Below are positions 9,163 to 17,084 of a stretch of DNA of 64,000 nt, one piece after another. Numbering within the stretch: position 1 is the stretch's first letter; every line of letters starts with the position of its first letter. The notes under the pieces were generated by a model that was not told the DNA's origin, did not search any database, and saw only the letters and a program-made list of their open reading frames with translations. This DNA comes from Schaalia sp. Marseille-Q2122 (GTDB taxonomy: Bacteria > Actinomycetota > Actinomycetes > Actinomycetales > Actinomycetaceae): the NCBI RefSeq assembly GCF_903645355.1, contig NZ_CAHJXR010000003.1, positions 403,698 to 467,697 on the forward strand, given 5' to 3'. The translations under genes were made by a program, and so were the position numbers.

Positions 9163-9509
9163 GCGGTGTCCTTTTGTGGGTAAGCAGGAAAGGGACGCTC
9201 GAGGACGAGCCGCACAGTAAGGATGGGAAACGACAGTAGAGTACCCGAGAGGTGCCTAGGGCAGCCACCATCGCTGCGCGCAGAAGAGCGTCATGTTTGT
9301 GCTGGTCACGCTCAGATTCGCACGCAGAAAGTCTAGCGTGGCGCTGAAGCAGGCGCTGGGAAACGAGGAACGGCACTGGGAAACGAGCGGAAGAGGCTAG
9401 GGAGCCCTGAGCGGAACGAAGGAGGGCAGCGGGCCGCCGGTTGCGCGTTCACCTCGTCAGTTGCCGCTGCCCTTCCCGCCCCCGGTGGCGGCTCACTACA
9501 GTGGTCGGC
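9163..9509. other. Intergenic stretch without a recognisable gene
   Basis: This divergent gap between the nuclease and the GNAT gene must hold both promoters. I see a short direct repeat CTGGGAAACGAG (at about 9356 and 9379) but no full palindromic element, RNA gene or clear reading frame. Confidence 0.6.
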
Positions 9510-10001
9510 ATGGATACTCTATTTCGTTGCGCGAGTGGTCAGGATCGTTCGCTCCTAGCCGAGGCTGTCCTTGGAAATATCAACTGGTGCGGCCCCCGAT
9601 TCAGCGCTGCAGACGTCACAGATCAGCCTGACTTCGCCCGCTACGCCGCCCTCGTCGAAGAGAGGGGCGACTTCGGGGTTGTTGCGCTTGGCGAGGGCGG
9701 CGAGGCGGTCGGCGTCGTGTGGGCGCAGTACCTTGGCGCGGAGAACCCCGGATACGGCTACGTAGACGAGGCGACGCCAGAGCTGAGCCTGTGGGTGAGG
9801 GACGGCTATCGCAGTCAGGGGATCGGCCGAGCGCTGATGCGGGTGATGAAAGCTGAAGCATTGCGGCGAGGTGTGAGGCGCATCAGTCTATCCGTGGAAG
9901 AGGGAAACTACGCTCGCATGCTGTACGAGGACGAGGGCTTCGTTGCCGTTGCCGGGCGGGAGGCGGAGGGTGTGATGCTCTGGGAAGCAGGTTCAAACTG
10001 A
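9510..10001 (+). CDS. GNAT-family N-acetyltransferase
   Basis: The 163-residue product has the GNAT fold. Motif A, ELSLWVRDGYRSQGIGRALM (about 92-110), carries the acetyl-CoA-binding R-x-x-G-I-G-R-A loop, and the C-terminal SLSVEEGNYARMLYEDEGFVAV is motif B. It acetylates an unknown amine using acetyl-CoA. ATG 9510 is preferred over an upstream start at 9441 because the domain begins right after it; no strong ribosome site is visible. Codons 7-11 (CASGQ) contain a left-arm-only copy of the palindrome family. Confidence 0.83.
   Translation: MDTLFRCASGQDRSLLAEAVLGNINWCGPRFSAADVTDQPDFARYAALVEERGDFGVVALGEGGEAVGVVWAQYLGAENPGYGYVDEATPELSLWVRDGYRSQGIGRALMRVMKAEALRRGVRRISLSVEEGNYARMLYEDEGFVAVAGREAEGVMLWEAGSN
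9530..9541 (+). repeat. Possible palindromic element remnant (left arm)
   Basis: GCGCGAGTGGTC matches 11 of the 12 left-arm bases inside the GNAT gene. No right arm follows, so this could be chance. Confidence 0.35.
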
Positions 10002-10086
10002 TACAATTCTGGCGCTTGTCTCAGTCAATTTTACCCTGAGATTGTATGAGAATTTTAGAGAAATATAGGAGTGATTGGGGGAGAAC

Positions 10087-10686
10087 ATGGTGAAGAGGCT
10101 TGTGGCAGGCATTATCGTTCTGATGCTGCTGTTGGCAGTGTTGTTGGGGTTTGCCGCTTGGCTGGGGAACTTCTCTGTCTTCTCGGTGTTTGCAAGCTCG
10201 TCGGATGAGAAAGTCGTCCAGTCGATCTCCCGTGAAGAGGAAGTCGTGCTGCTTCGCCTCGGAATCCAGGGGATTGCCGAGGAGACGGTCGCTACTGAAG
10301 TGTTCGGTCAAGCCCTGCCAGGAAGTGGACGGGCACATTTCTTGAAATACAAGTACTCGGCGATGCTGGGCGTTGACGGCGCTGAGGTCGACATTGAAAA
10401 AGTTGCCGACAAGAAGTTCCGCATCTCGGTACCGGAGTTCACCTTCCTGGGACACTCTGACGTGTCTTTCGAGACAGCAGTGGAGGATAACGGCGTGATT
10501 AGCTTCTTGACGCCAGAGATTGATATTCCTCAAACGGTGACGAAGATCCTCAATAATGAGGCGAAGGACCAGCACATTCAGGACAACAAAGAGCTTCTCG
10601 AAGACCAATGTAAGAACTTCTATACCTCAATTATTCGAGGGGTAGATCCAGGTGTGGAGTTCGAGTTCAGCTTCGCGGGATCCTGA
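10087..10686 (+). CDS. Single-pass membrane-anchored protein of unknown function
   Basis: ATG 10087 follows a GGGGGAG site. The 199-residue product has one N-terminal hydrophobic segment (about residues 5-33, rich in Ile, Leu and Val) and then a soluble, acidic domain with alternating strands (EVDIEKVADKKFRISVPEFTFLGHSDVSFETAVEDN). I do not recognise the family; DUF4230-like proteins have a similar layout, but this is a weak guess. The leader could be an uncleaved signal anchor, with the body outside the membrane. Base composition is somewhat less GC-rich than in the neighbours. It stands alone between the GNAT and bPH2 genes, with a palindrome 20 bp after its stop. Confidence 0.75.
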   Translation: MVKRLVAGIIVLMLLLAVLLGFAAWLGNFSVFSVFASSSDEKVVQSISREEEVVLLRLGIQGIAEETVATEVFGQALPGSGRAHFLKYKYSAMLGVDGAEVDIEKVADKKFRISVPEFTFLGHSDVSFETAVEDNGVISFLTPEIDIPQTVTKILNNEAKDQHIQDNKELLEDQCKNFYTSIIRGVDPGVEFEFSFAGS

Positions 10687-10705
10687 ACCACCTTCTTTTC
10701 TTTTT

Positions 10706-10739
10706 CCGCGAGTGGTCGCTTCTAACCGACCACTCGCGG
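10706..10739. repeat. Palindromic element, full copy, centre GCTTCTAACC
   Basis: Perfect arms, beginning 20 bp after a stop codon. It is followed by ATTTTTG, so this copy could act as an intrinsic terminator for the upstream gene. Confidence 0.93.
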
Positions 10740-10831
10740 ATTTTTGAGTCTGGGGAGCTGAGCATGTTGATGATTCCCCGTAGCTATGCTGATACCAAGA
10801 GAGTCTCTCCCCATCTATATGGAGGTCTGCA

Positions 10832-11350
10832 ATGGGCATCCCACAGAGCCACCTGGGTGCAGGCGAACATGTCATCCTTCACTTGCGCACCCATATGAAG
10901 GCAGTGTTTGGCAGGATACTCCTGGGAATTATCCTGACCGCAGCATTAGGTGGGGCCTATTACCTTGAGCCATTGAACTGGCACCCCTATGGCCTTATCG
11001 CTGCTACTGTCATCTGGGTTGTAACAATGCTCGTGTGGGTGCTGTGGCCGATCCTTAAATGGCGAATGCAGACCTACACCATCACCAACCGGCGCATCAT
11101 TACGCGCGCCGGGGTGGTGAATAGAAGTGGGCATGACCTGCCGCTGCGACGCGTGAATAACGTTCAGTACGAGCGTGACCTTCTGGACCGTGTCCTGGGG
11201 TGCGGCACGCTTATTCTCGAAACTGCTGCCGAGGAGCCCCTCGTTCTTCACGATGTTCCCCGCGTTGAGAGGGTGCATGTGCAGATCACAGAGATTCTCT
11301 TCGCCGATGCTGATGCCGATGGGGAGCCTGAACTTCTGCGCGAAGAGTAG
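10832..11350 (+). CDS. bPH2 (bacterial pleckstrin-homology) domain membrane protein
   Basis: ATG 10832 follows a GGAGG site. The 172-residue protein has two transmembrane helices (about 29-46 and 53-72), then a YdbS/bPH2 domain: YTITNRRIITRAGVVNRSGHDLPLRRVNNVQYERDLLDRVLGCGTLILETA. Such proteins sit in the cytoplasmic membrane; their role is poorly defined. The acidic tail DADADGEPELLREE is unusual. The gene is monocistronic between two palindromic elements. Confidence 0.85.
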   Translation: MGIPQSHLGAGEHVILHLRTHMKAVFGRILLGIILTAALGGAYYLEPLNWHPYGLIAATVIWVVTMLVWVLWPILKWRMQTYTITNRRIITRAGVVNRSGHDLPLRRVNNVQYERDLLDRVLGCGTLILETAAEEPLVLHDVPRVERVHVQITEILFADADADGEPELLREE

Positions 11351-11365
11351 CGCCGTCTTCTCCTG

Positions 11366-11399
11366 GCGCGAGTGGTCGCTTCTAACCGACCACTCGCGC
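11366..11399. repeat. Palindromic element, full copy, centre GCTTCTAACC
   Basis: The outermost bases are G and C instead of C and G, so pairing is kept (a compensatory change). It starts 16 bp after the bPH2 gene's stop and 16 bp before the end of the convergent mutarotase gene. Confidence 0.92.
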
Positions 11400-11414
11400 T
11401 TCTACCGGTTAGAC

Positions 11415-12311
11415 CTAGGCGCCTGGGAAGCTCTCGACGCTCACTTTCATCACCATTTCGAGGGTTTGTCCTGCTTCGATTCTCCGCTCGGTACCGAAAG
11501 CATTGCCCGCCTCCACGCATAGGAAGTTCGTCCACTCCTCGTTTGGAATATCAGCCATACTGCGGGTGCCTTCTTCCCAGGGTGTCCAGACAATGCGGCT
11601 CCCAAATCCCTGCGTCTCGATCCGGATCGTTCGGGAAAAACCTGGGTCATGGAGCGTCACCGGAGCGTTGCAGGTAACAACGCGGTCGGTGGGGCCTATG
11701 AAAATCATCCGAGGCTCGCATATGCCTGGAGTGAAGCCCACAAGCCCGTCGAAGAAGGGCTCACCCGCTAGGCCTTCCAGATGCACACTGCGAACATCTG
11801 ATACCCGAAAGTAGGTGTGGAAAGCGTTCTCGAACACAAACGAGTGGTCATCTGTGTTCGTCACCGTCAAAGACAGCTCAAGTGTCTGCTGGGCGCGGAG
11901 GGATAGCTCCGCCTCAAAAGAATGTGGGTAGAGAGCCCAGTGCTCCGCCGAGGTTTTTCCGCGAGTGGTCGCTTCTAACTGACCACTCGCGGAAGGGGTG
12001 TGGGTAAGGCGATAACGAAGTGTCTCCTCGCCTGTTCCTTGCACCGTTTCCCACTCGAGGTTTCGTGCGAAACCGTGGGAAGGTGCCTGCTGTGTATCAA
12101 TGGCAGCAGAGCGGGCTGGCTGCCCGAACCATGGAAGGCATATGGGGATGCCGCCTCGGATGGGAGAGGGGGTGTGAAGAGAGGCAAGCGGGGAGACCCA
12201 GAGGACCTCGTCTGCATCTTGTGGGCGCCACGAGAGGACTTGCGCCCCGAAATTGCGGGCAATGAGGTATGCCTGTGGAGCGTGAGCGGTTCGGAGTGAG
12301 GAAGCAGTCAT
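11415..12311 (-). CDS. D-hexose-6-phosphate mutarotase (aldose 1-epimerase family) with in-frame palindrome insertion
   Basis: The 298-residue protein matches the YeaD-type aldose-epimerase-like family. Visible are PIRGGIPICLPWFGQPA (sugar-phosphate site), SHGFARNLEWE (catalytic His), the central ENAFHTYFRVSDV, and the C-terminal FLCVEAGNAF with the catalytic Glu. It interconverts alpha and beta anomers of hexose phosphates in the cytoplasm. Residues about 107-118 (SASGQLEATTRG) are encoded by a complete palindromic element in a loop between RYRLTHTP and the strand HSFEAELSL. Relatives usually have a short turn there (from memory). The frame is kept and the protein looks otherwise intact. Confidence 0.87.
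   Translation of the reverse strand: MTASSLRTAHAPQAYLIARNFGAQVLSWRPQDADEVLWVSPLASLHTPSPIRGGIPICLPWFGQPARSAAIDTQQAPSHGFARNLEWETVQGTGEETLRYRLTHTPSASGQLEATTRGKTSAEHWALYPHSFEAELSLRAQQTLELSLTVTNTDDHSFVFENAFHTYFRVSDVRSVHLEGLAGEPFFDGLVGFTPGICEPRMIFIGPTDRVVTCNAPVTLHDPGFSRTIRIETQGFGSRIVWTPWEEGTRSMADIPNEEWTNFLCVEAGNAFGTERRIEAGQTLEMVMKVSVESFPGA
11959..11992 (-). repeat. Palindromic element inside the mutarotase gene, centre GCTTCTAACT
   Basis: Perfect 12-bp arms. It is read in frame on the minus strand as SASGQLEATTRG. Confidence 0.93.
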
Positions 12312-12392
12312 GGTTTGAGAATAGTGCGCCCGCCAGCGTACCTGTATGAACTTATAGGGAGTTTCAAAGATGGTTGGTTAGCTGTACTTTCG

Positions 12393-12424
12393 CGCGAGTG
12401 GTCGCGTAGAACTGACCACTCGCG
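12393..12424. repeat. Palindromic element, near-full copy, centre GCGTAGAACT
   Basis: Arms of 11 bp (CGCGAGTGGTC and its complement). It lies 168 bp upstream of the DUF559-type gene and immediately before the DnaA-box-like cluster. Confidence 0.92.
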
Positions 12425-12427
12425 GAG

Positions 12428-12509
12428 ATATCCACAGAATTGGGGACACAGCGATGGCAAGGAAACAGCGTTATCCACAGCTTGCTACCCTCCAGACGGG
12501 GTATCCACA
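12428..12509 (+). promoter_or_regulatory. Cluster of three DnaA-box-like 9-mers
   Basis: ATATCCACA (12428), the consensus TTATCCACA (12471) and GTATCCACA (12501) lie on the same strand within 82 bp in a non-coding gap. No dnaA or dnaN gene is near, so this is not evidently oriC. It may be a DnaA-titration or DnaA-regulated promoter site. Confidence 0.5.
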
Positions 12510-12560
12510 GGTAGAAAAAAGTCATTTCATCCACGAGCACCCCCGCGCCACACTGCCTTC

Positions 12561-13814
12561 ATGGAACAAACAAGCACCCTCATCTACCCCTCCGCCGCCA
12601 ACCTTCGAGCAAGCGCGCCATCTAGCCCTCTGCTCACCCTGCGATCGCGCAGCATCAATGAATTCCACTCTTCGCCCGCCGAGAAGGACGTGAGTCTTCC
12701 CAGTGAACTGACGGCCTCGCCCTCGTTAGGGGAACAACGAGAAAAGCCGCCGCAGATCCCGAAAACTGCAGTCGCCGCCGATGAGACGTGCATTCTCTTC
12801 CGCACGGACCTGTATGCGCGCGGAGAAACGCCGCGGACTATCCGGCGGAAGGTCCGCACCGGTGAGCTGATCCAGGTCGCCAGGGGCTGGTATGCGAACC
12901 GGCCGATGTCGGATATGGAATTACTGTGGGAGATGCAAAAGATTCTGCCAGCAGACGTTGTGTTCGCTGCTGAAACGGCAGGGCTTTTCTATGGCGTTGA
13001 CGCGCGTGGTCAGGATCGCCCTGATGAGCCGTTTCGCTTGTGTATCCTTCGGCCTCGGGGTCGGCGTTCCTTGCGCCGTCCGGGTGAACGCTGCCGTTCC
13101 ATGATGCTTGAGGACGAAGATGTTGTTGTCGTTGGTCAGGGGATTCGTATTACCTCACCTGTTCGTACGCTGTGCGACATCGCGATGTCGGAAAGGATTG
13201 ATCGGGCGACAGCAGTGGTGGAGGAGTTTCTTCGCCTTCAGCTTGTCACCTTCAAGGAGTTGTGGGAAGCGATTCGCGTTCGACGAGGGCGACGCGGGGT
13301 GAAAACTTTACGTCGCGCTGTGCGGGAGGCTGATCCGCAGTCTGAATCGGCGCAGGAAACCGCTGTTCGTCTACGGCTGAAAGAAGCGGGGCTTCCTCCT
13401 CCGAGCACACAGATTGAGGTGAAGCGTAAGTGCGGTCGACTCTACCGCATGGATCTTGGTTGGCGTTGTGGTGAGGGCGGGGTGGCTGTGGAGTATTACG
13501 GTCGTGATTTCCACCCTGAGGGCGGGGAGCGAGGCGAAGCTGATGAACGGCGCCTGACTGAACTAGCTGAGGCCGGGTGGGACGCTATTGTCGTGCGAGC
13601 GGAGGACATGGCGGGGATTGAACCTGTGTTTGAGCGGGCGGTAGCGGATGCTTTGCGCGCGCGGATGGGGCGTCGTTTCCGCGTCGGTTTACGAGAAAAA
13701 TGGCGTCGGACGAGGACGAACCGAGTTCGCAACGCCTGGAGTCGCAACGTGGGGATGGGGTGGACACTCTGGGAGGGGCGGAGGCGTGAGGGGCGTGATC
13801 GTCAGCGGCCGTGA
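12561..13814 (+). CDS. AbiEi-like / DUF559-type protein (winged helix plus PD-(D/E)XK-like domain)
   Basis: The 417-residue protein has a variable N-terminus, then a helix-turn-helix segment (LFRTDLYARGETPRTIRRKVRTGELIQVARGWYA, about residues 78-112) typical of AbiEi-type antitoxin/regulator proteins. The C-terminal half contains ESAQETAVRLRLKEAGLPPP, YRMDLGWR and GVAVEYYGRDFH, which fits the DUF559/Vsr-like endonuclease fold. Its function is not established; it could be an orphan regulator or a defence nuclease. No AbiEii nucleotidyltransferase lies beside it. ATG 12561 has no clear ribosome site and the frame is open to 12315, so the start is uncertain. The tail is very Arg-rich. Confidence 0.7.
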   Translation: MEQTSTLIYPSAANLRASAPSSPLLTLRSRSINEFHSSPAEKDVSLPSELTASPSLGEQREKPPQIPKTAVAADETCILFRTDLYARGETPRTIRRKVRTGELIQVARGWYANRPMSDMELLWEMQKILPADVVFAAETAGLFYGVDARGQDRPDEPFRLCILRPRGRRSLRRPGERCRSMMLEDEDVVVVGQGIRITSPVRTLCDIAMSERIDRATAVVEEFLRLQLVTFKELWEAIRVRRGRRGVKTLRRAVREADPQSESAQETAVRLRLKEAGLPPPSTQIEVKRKCGRLYRMDLGWRCGEGGVAVEYYGRDFHPEGGERGEADERRLTELAEAGWDAIVVRAEDMAGIEPVFERAVADALRARMGRRFRVGLREKWRRTRTNRVRNAWSRNVGMGWTLWEGRRREGRDRQRP

Positions 13815-14042
13815 GAGGAAGAGTGCGATGAGAGGAAGTAGAAAGATTGGAGTGTGGTTGGTGAGTGAGGTGGAGGTGAGAGCTGCGGGGGCATTATGGG
13901 CTTCTTGGAGTTATGCGACATGTGTTGACGTGGTGCATGTCGCAACAACCGCGGATGTCAACAAAGGGTAAAAACCGATACCCTGGATTGCGCAGAAAAA
14001 CCGGCAGATCTGCCAGCACCCTGCGCTTTTCTTTCCTTTTCT

Positions 14043-14076
14043 CCGCGAGTGGTCGCGTAGAACTGACCACTCGCGG
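14043..14076. repeat. Palindromic element, full copy, centre GCGTAGAACT
   Basis: Perfect arms followed by A5. It lies 27 bp before the typA start, so it would be in or next to the typA leader. Confidence 0.93.
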
Positions 14077-14102
14077 AAAAAGAGAAACACTGAGGAGGAA
14101 CC

Positions 14103-16022
14103 ATGTCGCTGCGTCACAACCTGCGTAACGTCGCAATCGTCGCCCACGTTGACCACGGCAAGACCACGCTTGTTGACGCAATGCTCTGGCAGTCTGGCGC
14201 ATTCTCCGAACGCGACACCGTCGAAAAAACCGGCGAACGCGTCATGGATTCAGGCGACCTTGAGCGCGAAAAAGGCATCACCATCCTCGCCAAGAACACC
14301 GCCGTCCACTACCGCGGACCCTCCGCCACCGCCCTCGGCCTCGAAGACGGCGTAACCATCAACGTCATCGACACCCCCGGCCACGCCGACTTCGGCGGCG
14401 AGGTCGAACGCGGCCTGTCCATGGTTGACGGCGTCGTCCTCCTTGTTGACGCCTCCGAAGGACCCCTGCCTCAAACCCGCTTCGTCCTGCGTAAAGCCCT
14501 CCAAGCCCACCTGCCTGTAGTTGTCGTCGTCAACAAGGTCGACCGCCCCGACTCGCGCATCGAAGAGGTCGTTTCCGAAACCACTGACCTGCTGCTTTCC
14601 CTCGCCGAAGACCTGATGAACGAGGGCGTCGACGCCGACGTGGACGCCATTCTCGACGTCCCCGTCATCTACGCCTCCGCAAAGGCCGGCGTCTCCTCCC
14701 TCACTAACCCCGGCGACGGGCAGCTCCCCACCGAGAACCTCGAACCCCTCTTCGAAACCATCCTCAAGCGCATCCCCGGCCCCACCTACGACGAAACCGC
14801 GCCTCTTCAAGCGCACGTCACCAACCTGGACGCCTCGCCCTTCCTGGGGCGACTGGCTCTGCTGCGCATCCACAACGGCGTCCTCCGCAAGGGGCAAAGC
14901 GTTGGCCTGGCCCGCCACGACGGCACCACCAAGTCGGTGCGCATCACCGAACTGCTGCGCACCGAAGGCCTCGAGCGTGTGCCCGCAGAAGAAGCCCACC
15001 CCGGCGACATCGTGGCCGTGGCCGGCATCGAAGACATCACCATCGGCGAATCCCTCGTTGACCTGGAAGATCCCCGCCCCCTGCCGCTAATCAAGGTCGA
15101 CGACCCAGCAATCTCCATGACCATCGGCATCAACACCTCGCCCATGGCCGGGCGCGTCAAGGGCGCGAAGGTCACCGCACGCCAGGTGAAGGACCGCCTC
15201 GATAAGGAACTAGTCGGCAACGTTTCCCTGCGCGTTCTGCCCACCGAACGTCCCGACGCGTGGGAGGTTCAAGGACGAGGCGAACTCGCCCTGGCGATCC
15301 TTGTCGAGCAGATGCGTCGCGAAGGTTTCGAACTTACCGTTGGCAAGCCTCAGGTTGTCACCAAGGAAATCGACGGTAAGACCTGCGAGCCGATGGAGCG
15401 CATGACCATTGACATTCCTGAGGAATACCTCGGCGCCGTCACTCAGCTCATGGCCCAGCGCAAGGGGCGTATGGAGACCATGGCCAACCACGGAAGCGGT
15501 TGGATCCGCCTGGAATTCGTGGTTCCGGCGCGCGGCCTGATTGGCTTCCGCACGCGTTTCCTTACCGAAACCCGAGGCACCGGCATTGCCTCGTCCATTT
15601 CGGACGGTTACGCGCCGTGGATGGGCGCGATCGAGCAGCGCCTGACGGGCTCGCTCGTGGCTGACCGCGCGGGCCAGGCCACCCCCTACGCCATGATTAA
15701 CCTGCAAGAACGTGGCTCGTTCATTGTCGAGGCCGGCTCGGAAGTGTACGAGGGCCAGGTTGTGGGCGAGAATTCGCGTGGTGAGGATATGGATGTCAAC
15801 ATCACCCGCGAGAAGAAGCAGACCAACACGCGTTCGGCCACCGCTGACGTGTATGAGTCGCTTACGCCTTCGCGTCGCCTGACCTTGGAGGAGTCGCTGG
15901 AGTTTGCCTCGAATGACGAGTGCGTTGAGGTGACCCCGGAGGCTGTGCGCGTGCGTAAGGTTGTGCTCGATTCGCAGGAGCGCTTTAAGATCGCTGCCCG
16001 CGAGCGGCGCGCGAACCGTTGA
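14103..16022 (+). CDS. typA: Translational GTPase TypA/BipA
   Basis: The 639-residue product is a full-length TypA. The GTPase motifs are AHVDHGKT (14-21), EREKGITI (switch region, about 54-61), DTPGHADF (90-97) and NKVD (144-147). Elongation-factor-like domains II, III and V follow, including the family-typical [21 protein letters not shown] and [13 protein letters not shown]. It binds the 70S ribosome and helps assembly or translation under stress. ATG 14103 is preceded by GAGGAGG. It is monocistronic, flanked on both sides by palindromic elements. Confidence 0.97.
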   Translation: MSLRHNLRNVAIVAHVDHGKTTLVDAMLWQSGAFSERDTVEKTGERVMDSGDLEREKGITILAKNTAVHYRGPSATALGLEDGVTINVIDTPGHADFGGEVERGLSMVDGVVLLVDASEGPLPQTRFVLRKALQAHLPVVVVVNKVDRPDSRIEEVVSETTDLLLSLAEDLMNEGVDADVDAILDVPVIYASAKAGVSSLTNPGDGQLPTENLEPLFETILKRIPGPTYDETAPLQAHVTNLDASPFLGRLALLRIHNGVLRKGQSVGLARHDGTTKSVRITELLRTEGLERVPAEEAHPGDIVAVAGIEDITIGESLVDLEDPRPLPLIKVDDPAISMTIGINTSPMAGRVKGAKVTARQVKDRLDKELVGNVSLRVLPTERPDAWEVQGRGELALAILVEQMRREGFELTVGKPQVVTKEIDGKTCEPMERMTIDIPEEYLGAVTQLMAQRKGRMETMANHGSGWIRLEFVVPARGLIGFRTRFLTETRGTGIASSISDGYAPWMGAIEQRLTGSLVADRAGQATPYAMINLQERGSFIVEAGSEVYEGQVVGENSRGEDMDVNITREKKQTNTRSATADVYESLTPSRRLTLEESLEFASNDECVEVTPEAVRVRKVVLDSQERFKIAARERRANR

Positions 16023-16063
16023 GAGTGTTCGAGGTGAGTCCACCCCTCTCGCGCTCCTTTTTG

Positions 16064-16097
16064 CCGCGAGTGGTCGCATAGAACCGACCACTCGCGG
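16064..16097. repeat. Palindromic element, full copy, centre GCATAGAACC
   Basis: Perfect arms, beginning 42 bp after the typA stop and 33 bp before the end of the convergent small gene. Confidence 0.93.
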
Positions 16098-16129
16098 TAA
16101 TAGGAGAAAGGGAAGCCGACTAAAAGCTT

Positions 16130-16405
16130 CTAACTCAGCGGGAATGAGGGCGGCGGAGGCACCCGCTTGCCGGTGACCATCGTGGGAGCCTCGACTCGCA
16201 CAGGGCCGCGGCGCGTATTGATCGTGACATGGTCCACTGCGGATTCAATCACGTCCCCGAGGGCGTCGTGTAGACCGTCCTCGAGCCTGTATCGCAATAC
16301 CACGCGATCACCGGGTTTCCACTCAAGCCAGGGCAGACGTGGAGGGCGTGGAGAAGCCGGGGAATTGCCGGGCTGAGGTTCGCCTACACCTACTTGTTCG
16401 CTCAC
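16130..16405 (-). CDS. Small SH3-like domain protein
   Basis: The 91-residue product carries WKPGDRVVLRYRLEDGLHDALGDVI followed by VTINTRRGPVRVEAPTMVTGKRVPPPP. This module is familiar as the N-terminal domain of actinobacterial GNAT proteins encoded next to fdxA; here it stands alone. The function is unknown. GTG 16405 is preferred because it starts the conserved part; a longer frame from ATG 16462 would run into the ferredoxin promoter region. It is divergent from fdxA. Confidence 0.7.
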   Translation of the reverse strand: MSEQVGVGEPQPGNSPASPRPPRLPWLEWKPGDRVVLRYRLEDGLHDALGDVIESAVDHVTINTRRGPVRVEAPTMVTGKRVPPPPSFPLS

Positions 16406-16476
16406 CTGAGTGATAATAGAGTGCCTCGAAGAAAAGCTGTAGTCTTCATTGCAGCAGTTCAAGTGAAGGAGAAGAA

Positions 16477-16800
16477 ATGACGTACGTGATCGCGCAGCCT
16501 TGCGTTGATGTCAAGGACCGTGCGTGCGTTGACGAATGCCCGGTGGACTGCATCTACGAGGGCGCCCGCTCGCTGTACATTCACCCTGAAGAGTGCGTGG
16601 ACTGTGGTGCGTGTGAGCCTGTGTGCCCCACGGAGGCCATCTTCTACGAGGACGACCTGCCAGATGAGTGGGCTGACTATTACCAGGCGAATGTGGACTT
16701 CTTCAACGATCTGGGTTCTCCGGGTGGTGCGCAGCGTGCGGGCGTGCAGGATTTCGACCCGCCGATGATTGCCGCATTGCCGCCGCAGAACCAAGACTGA
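16477..16800 (+). CDS. fdxA: 7Fe-8S ferredoxin
   Basis: The 107-residue protein is a seven-iron ferredoxin of the Mycobacterium FdxA/FdxC type. The first cluster set is [17 protein letters not shown] and the second is [12 protein letters not shown], giving sites for one [3Fe-4S] and one [4Fe-4S] cluster. The C-terminal extension ([22 protein letters not shown]) is characteristic of the family. It carries electrons to reductases or P450s in the cytoplasm. ATG 16477 follows GAAGGAG. The fdxA-dapC order is widely conserved in Actinobacteria, but here a terminator and a palindrome separate them. Confidence 0.95.
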   Translation: MTYVIAQPCVDVKDRACVDECPVDCIYEGARSLYIHPEECVDCGACEPVCPTEAIFYEDDLPDEWADYYQANVDFFNDLGSPGGAQRAGVQDFDPPMIAALPPQNQD

Positions 16801-16814
16801 ATCTCACGCGAGAA

Positions 16815-16846
16815 AACCCGGGCGCTCCACGGATGCCCGGGTTTTT
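16815..16846 (+). terminator. Intrinsic terminator of fdxA
   Basis: AACCCGGGC and its complement around a short loop, followed by T5, 15 bp after the fdxA stop. Confidence 0.9.
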
Positions 16847-16880
16847 GGTGTTCGCCGGGCCTATGCGTGGCCTCTTATTT

Positions 16881-16912
16881 CCGCGAGTGGTCGGTTAGAA
16901 GCGACCACTCGA
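16881..16912. repeat. Palindromic element with decayed right arm, centre GGTTAGAAGC
   Basis: The left arm is perfect; the right arm reads GACCACTC then GATG instead of GCGG. The centre is the reverse complement of GCTTCTAACC, so this copy lies in the opposite orientation to most earlier ones. Confidence 0.85.
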
Positions 16913-17084
16913 TGAAATTGGGGATCGCCGAGGGCGTCTTGACGCTAAGGTCGAGTACTAATCAAAGACCCCGCCCCGATACCGTCCGCCCACGCGCCGC
17001 ATCATTGCCCCTGACCTCAGTGGAGCTCATTCCTGAGCTTCTGACTCGAGATGGGGAGGCGCCCGATAGGAAGAGAATCCACTG

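Noticed and set aside
12315..12560. N-terminal extension of the DUF559-type protein
   Set aside because: The open frame reads through a palindromic element and DnaA-box-like motifs and has no protein-like pattern, so I took it as non-coding.
12393..12560. Chromosomal origin of replication
   Set aside because: Three DnaA-like boxes are too few, there is no AT-rich unwinding region, and dnaA, dnaN and related genes are absent.
14250..14999. Long minus-strand frame opposite typA
   Set aside because: It is a GC-codon shadow of a strongly conserved plus-strand GTPase and has no recognisable domain.
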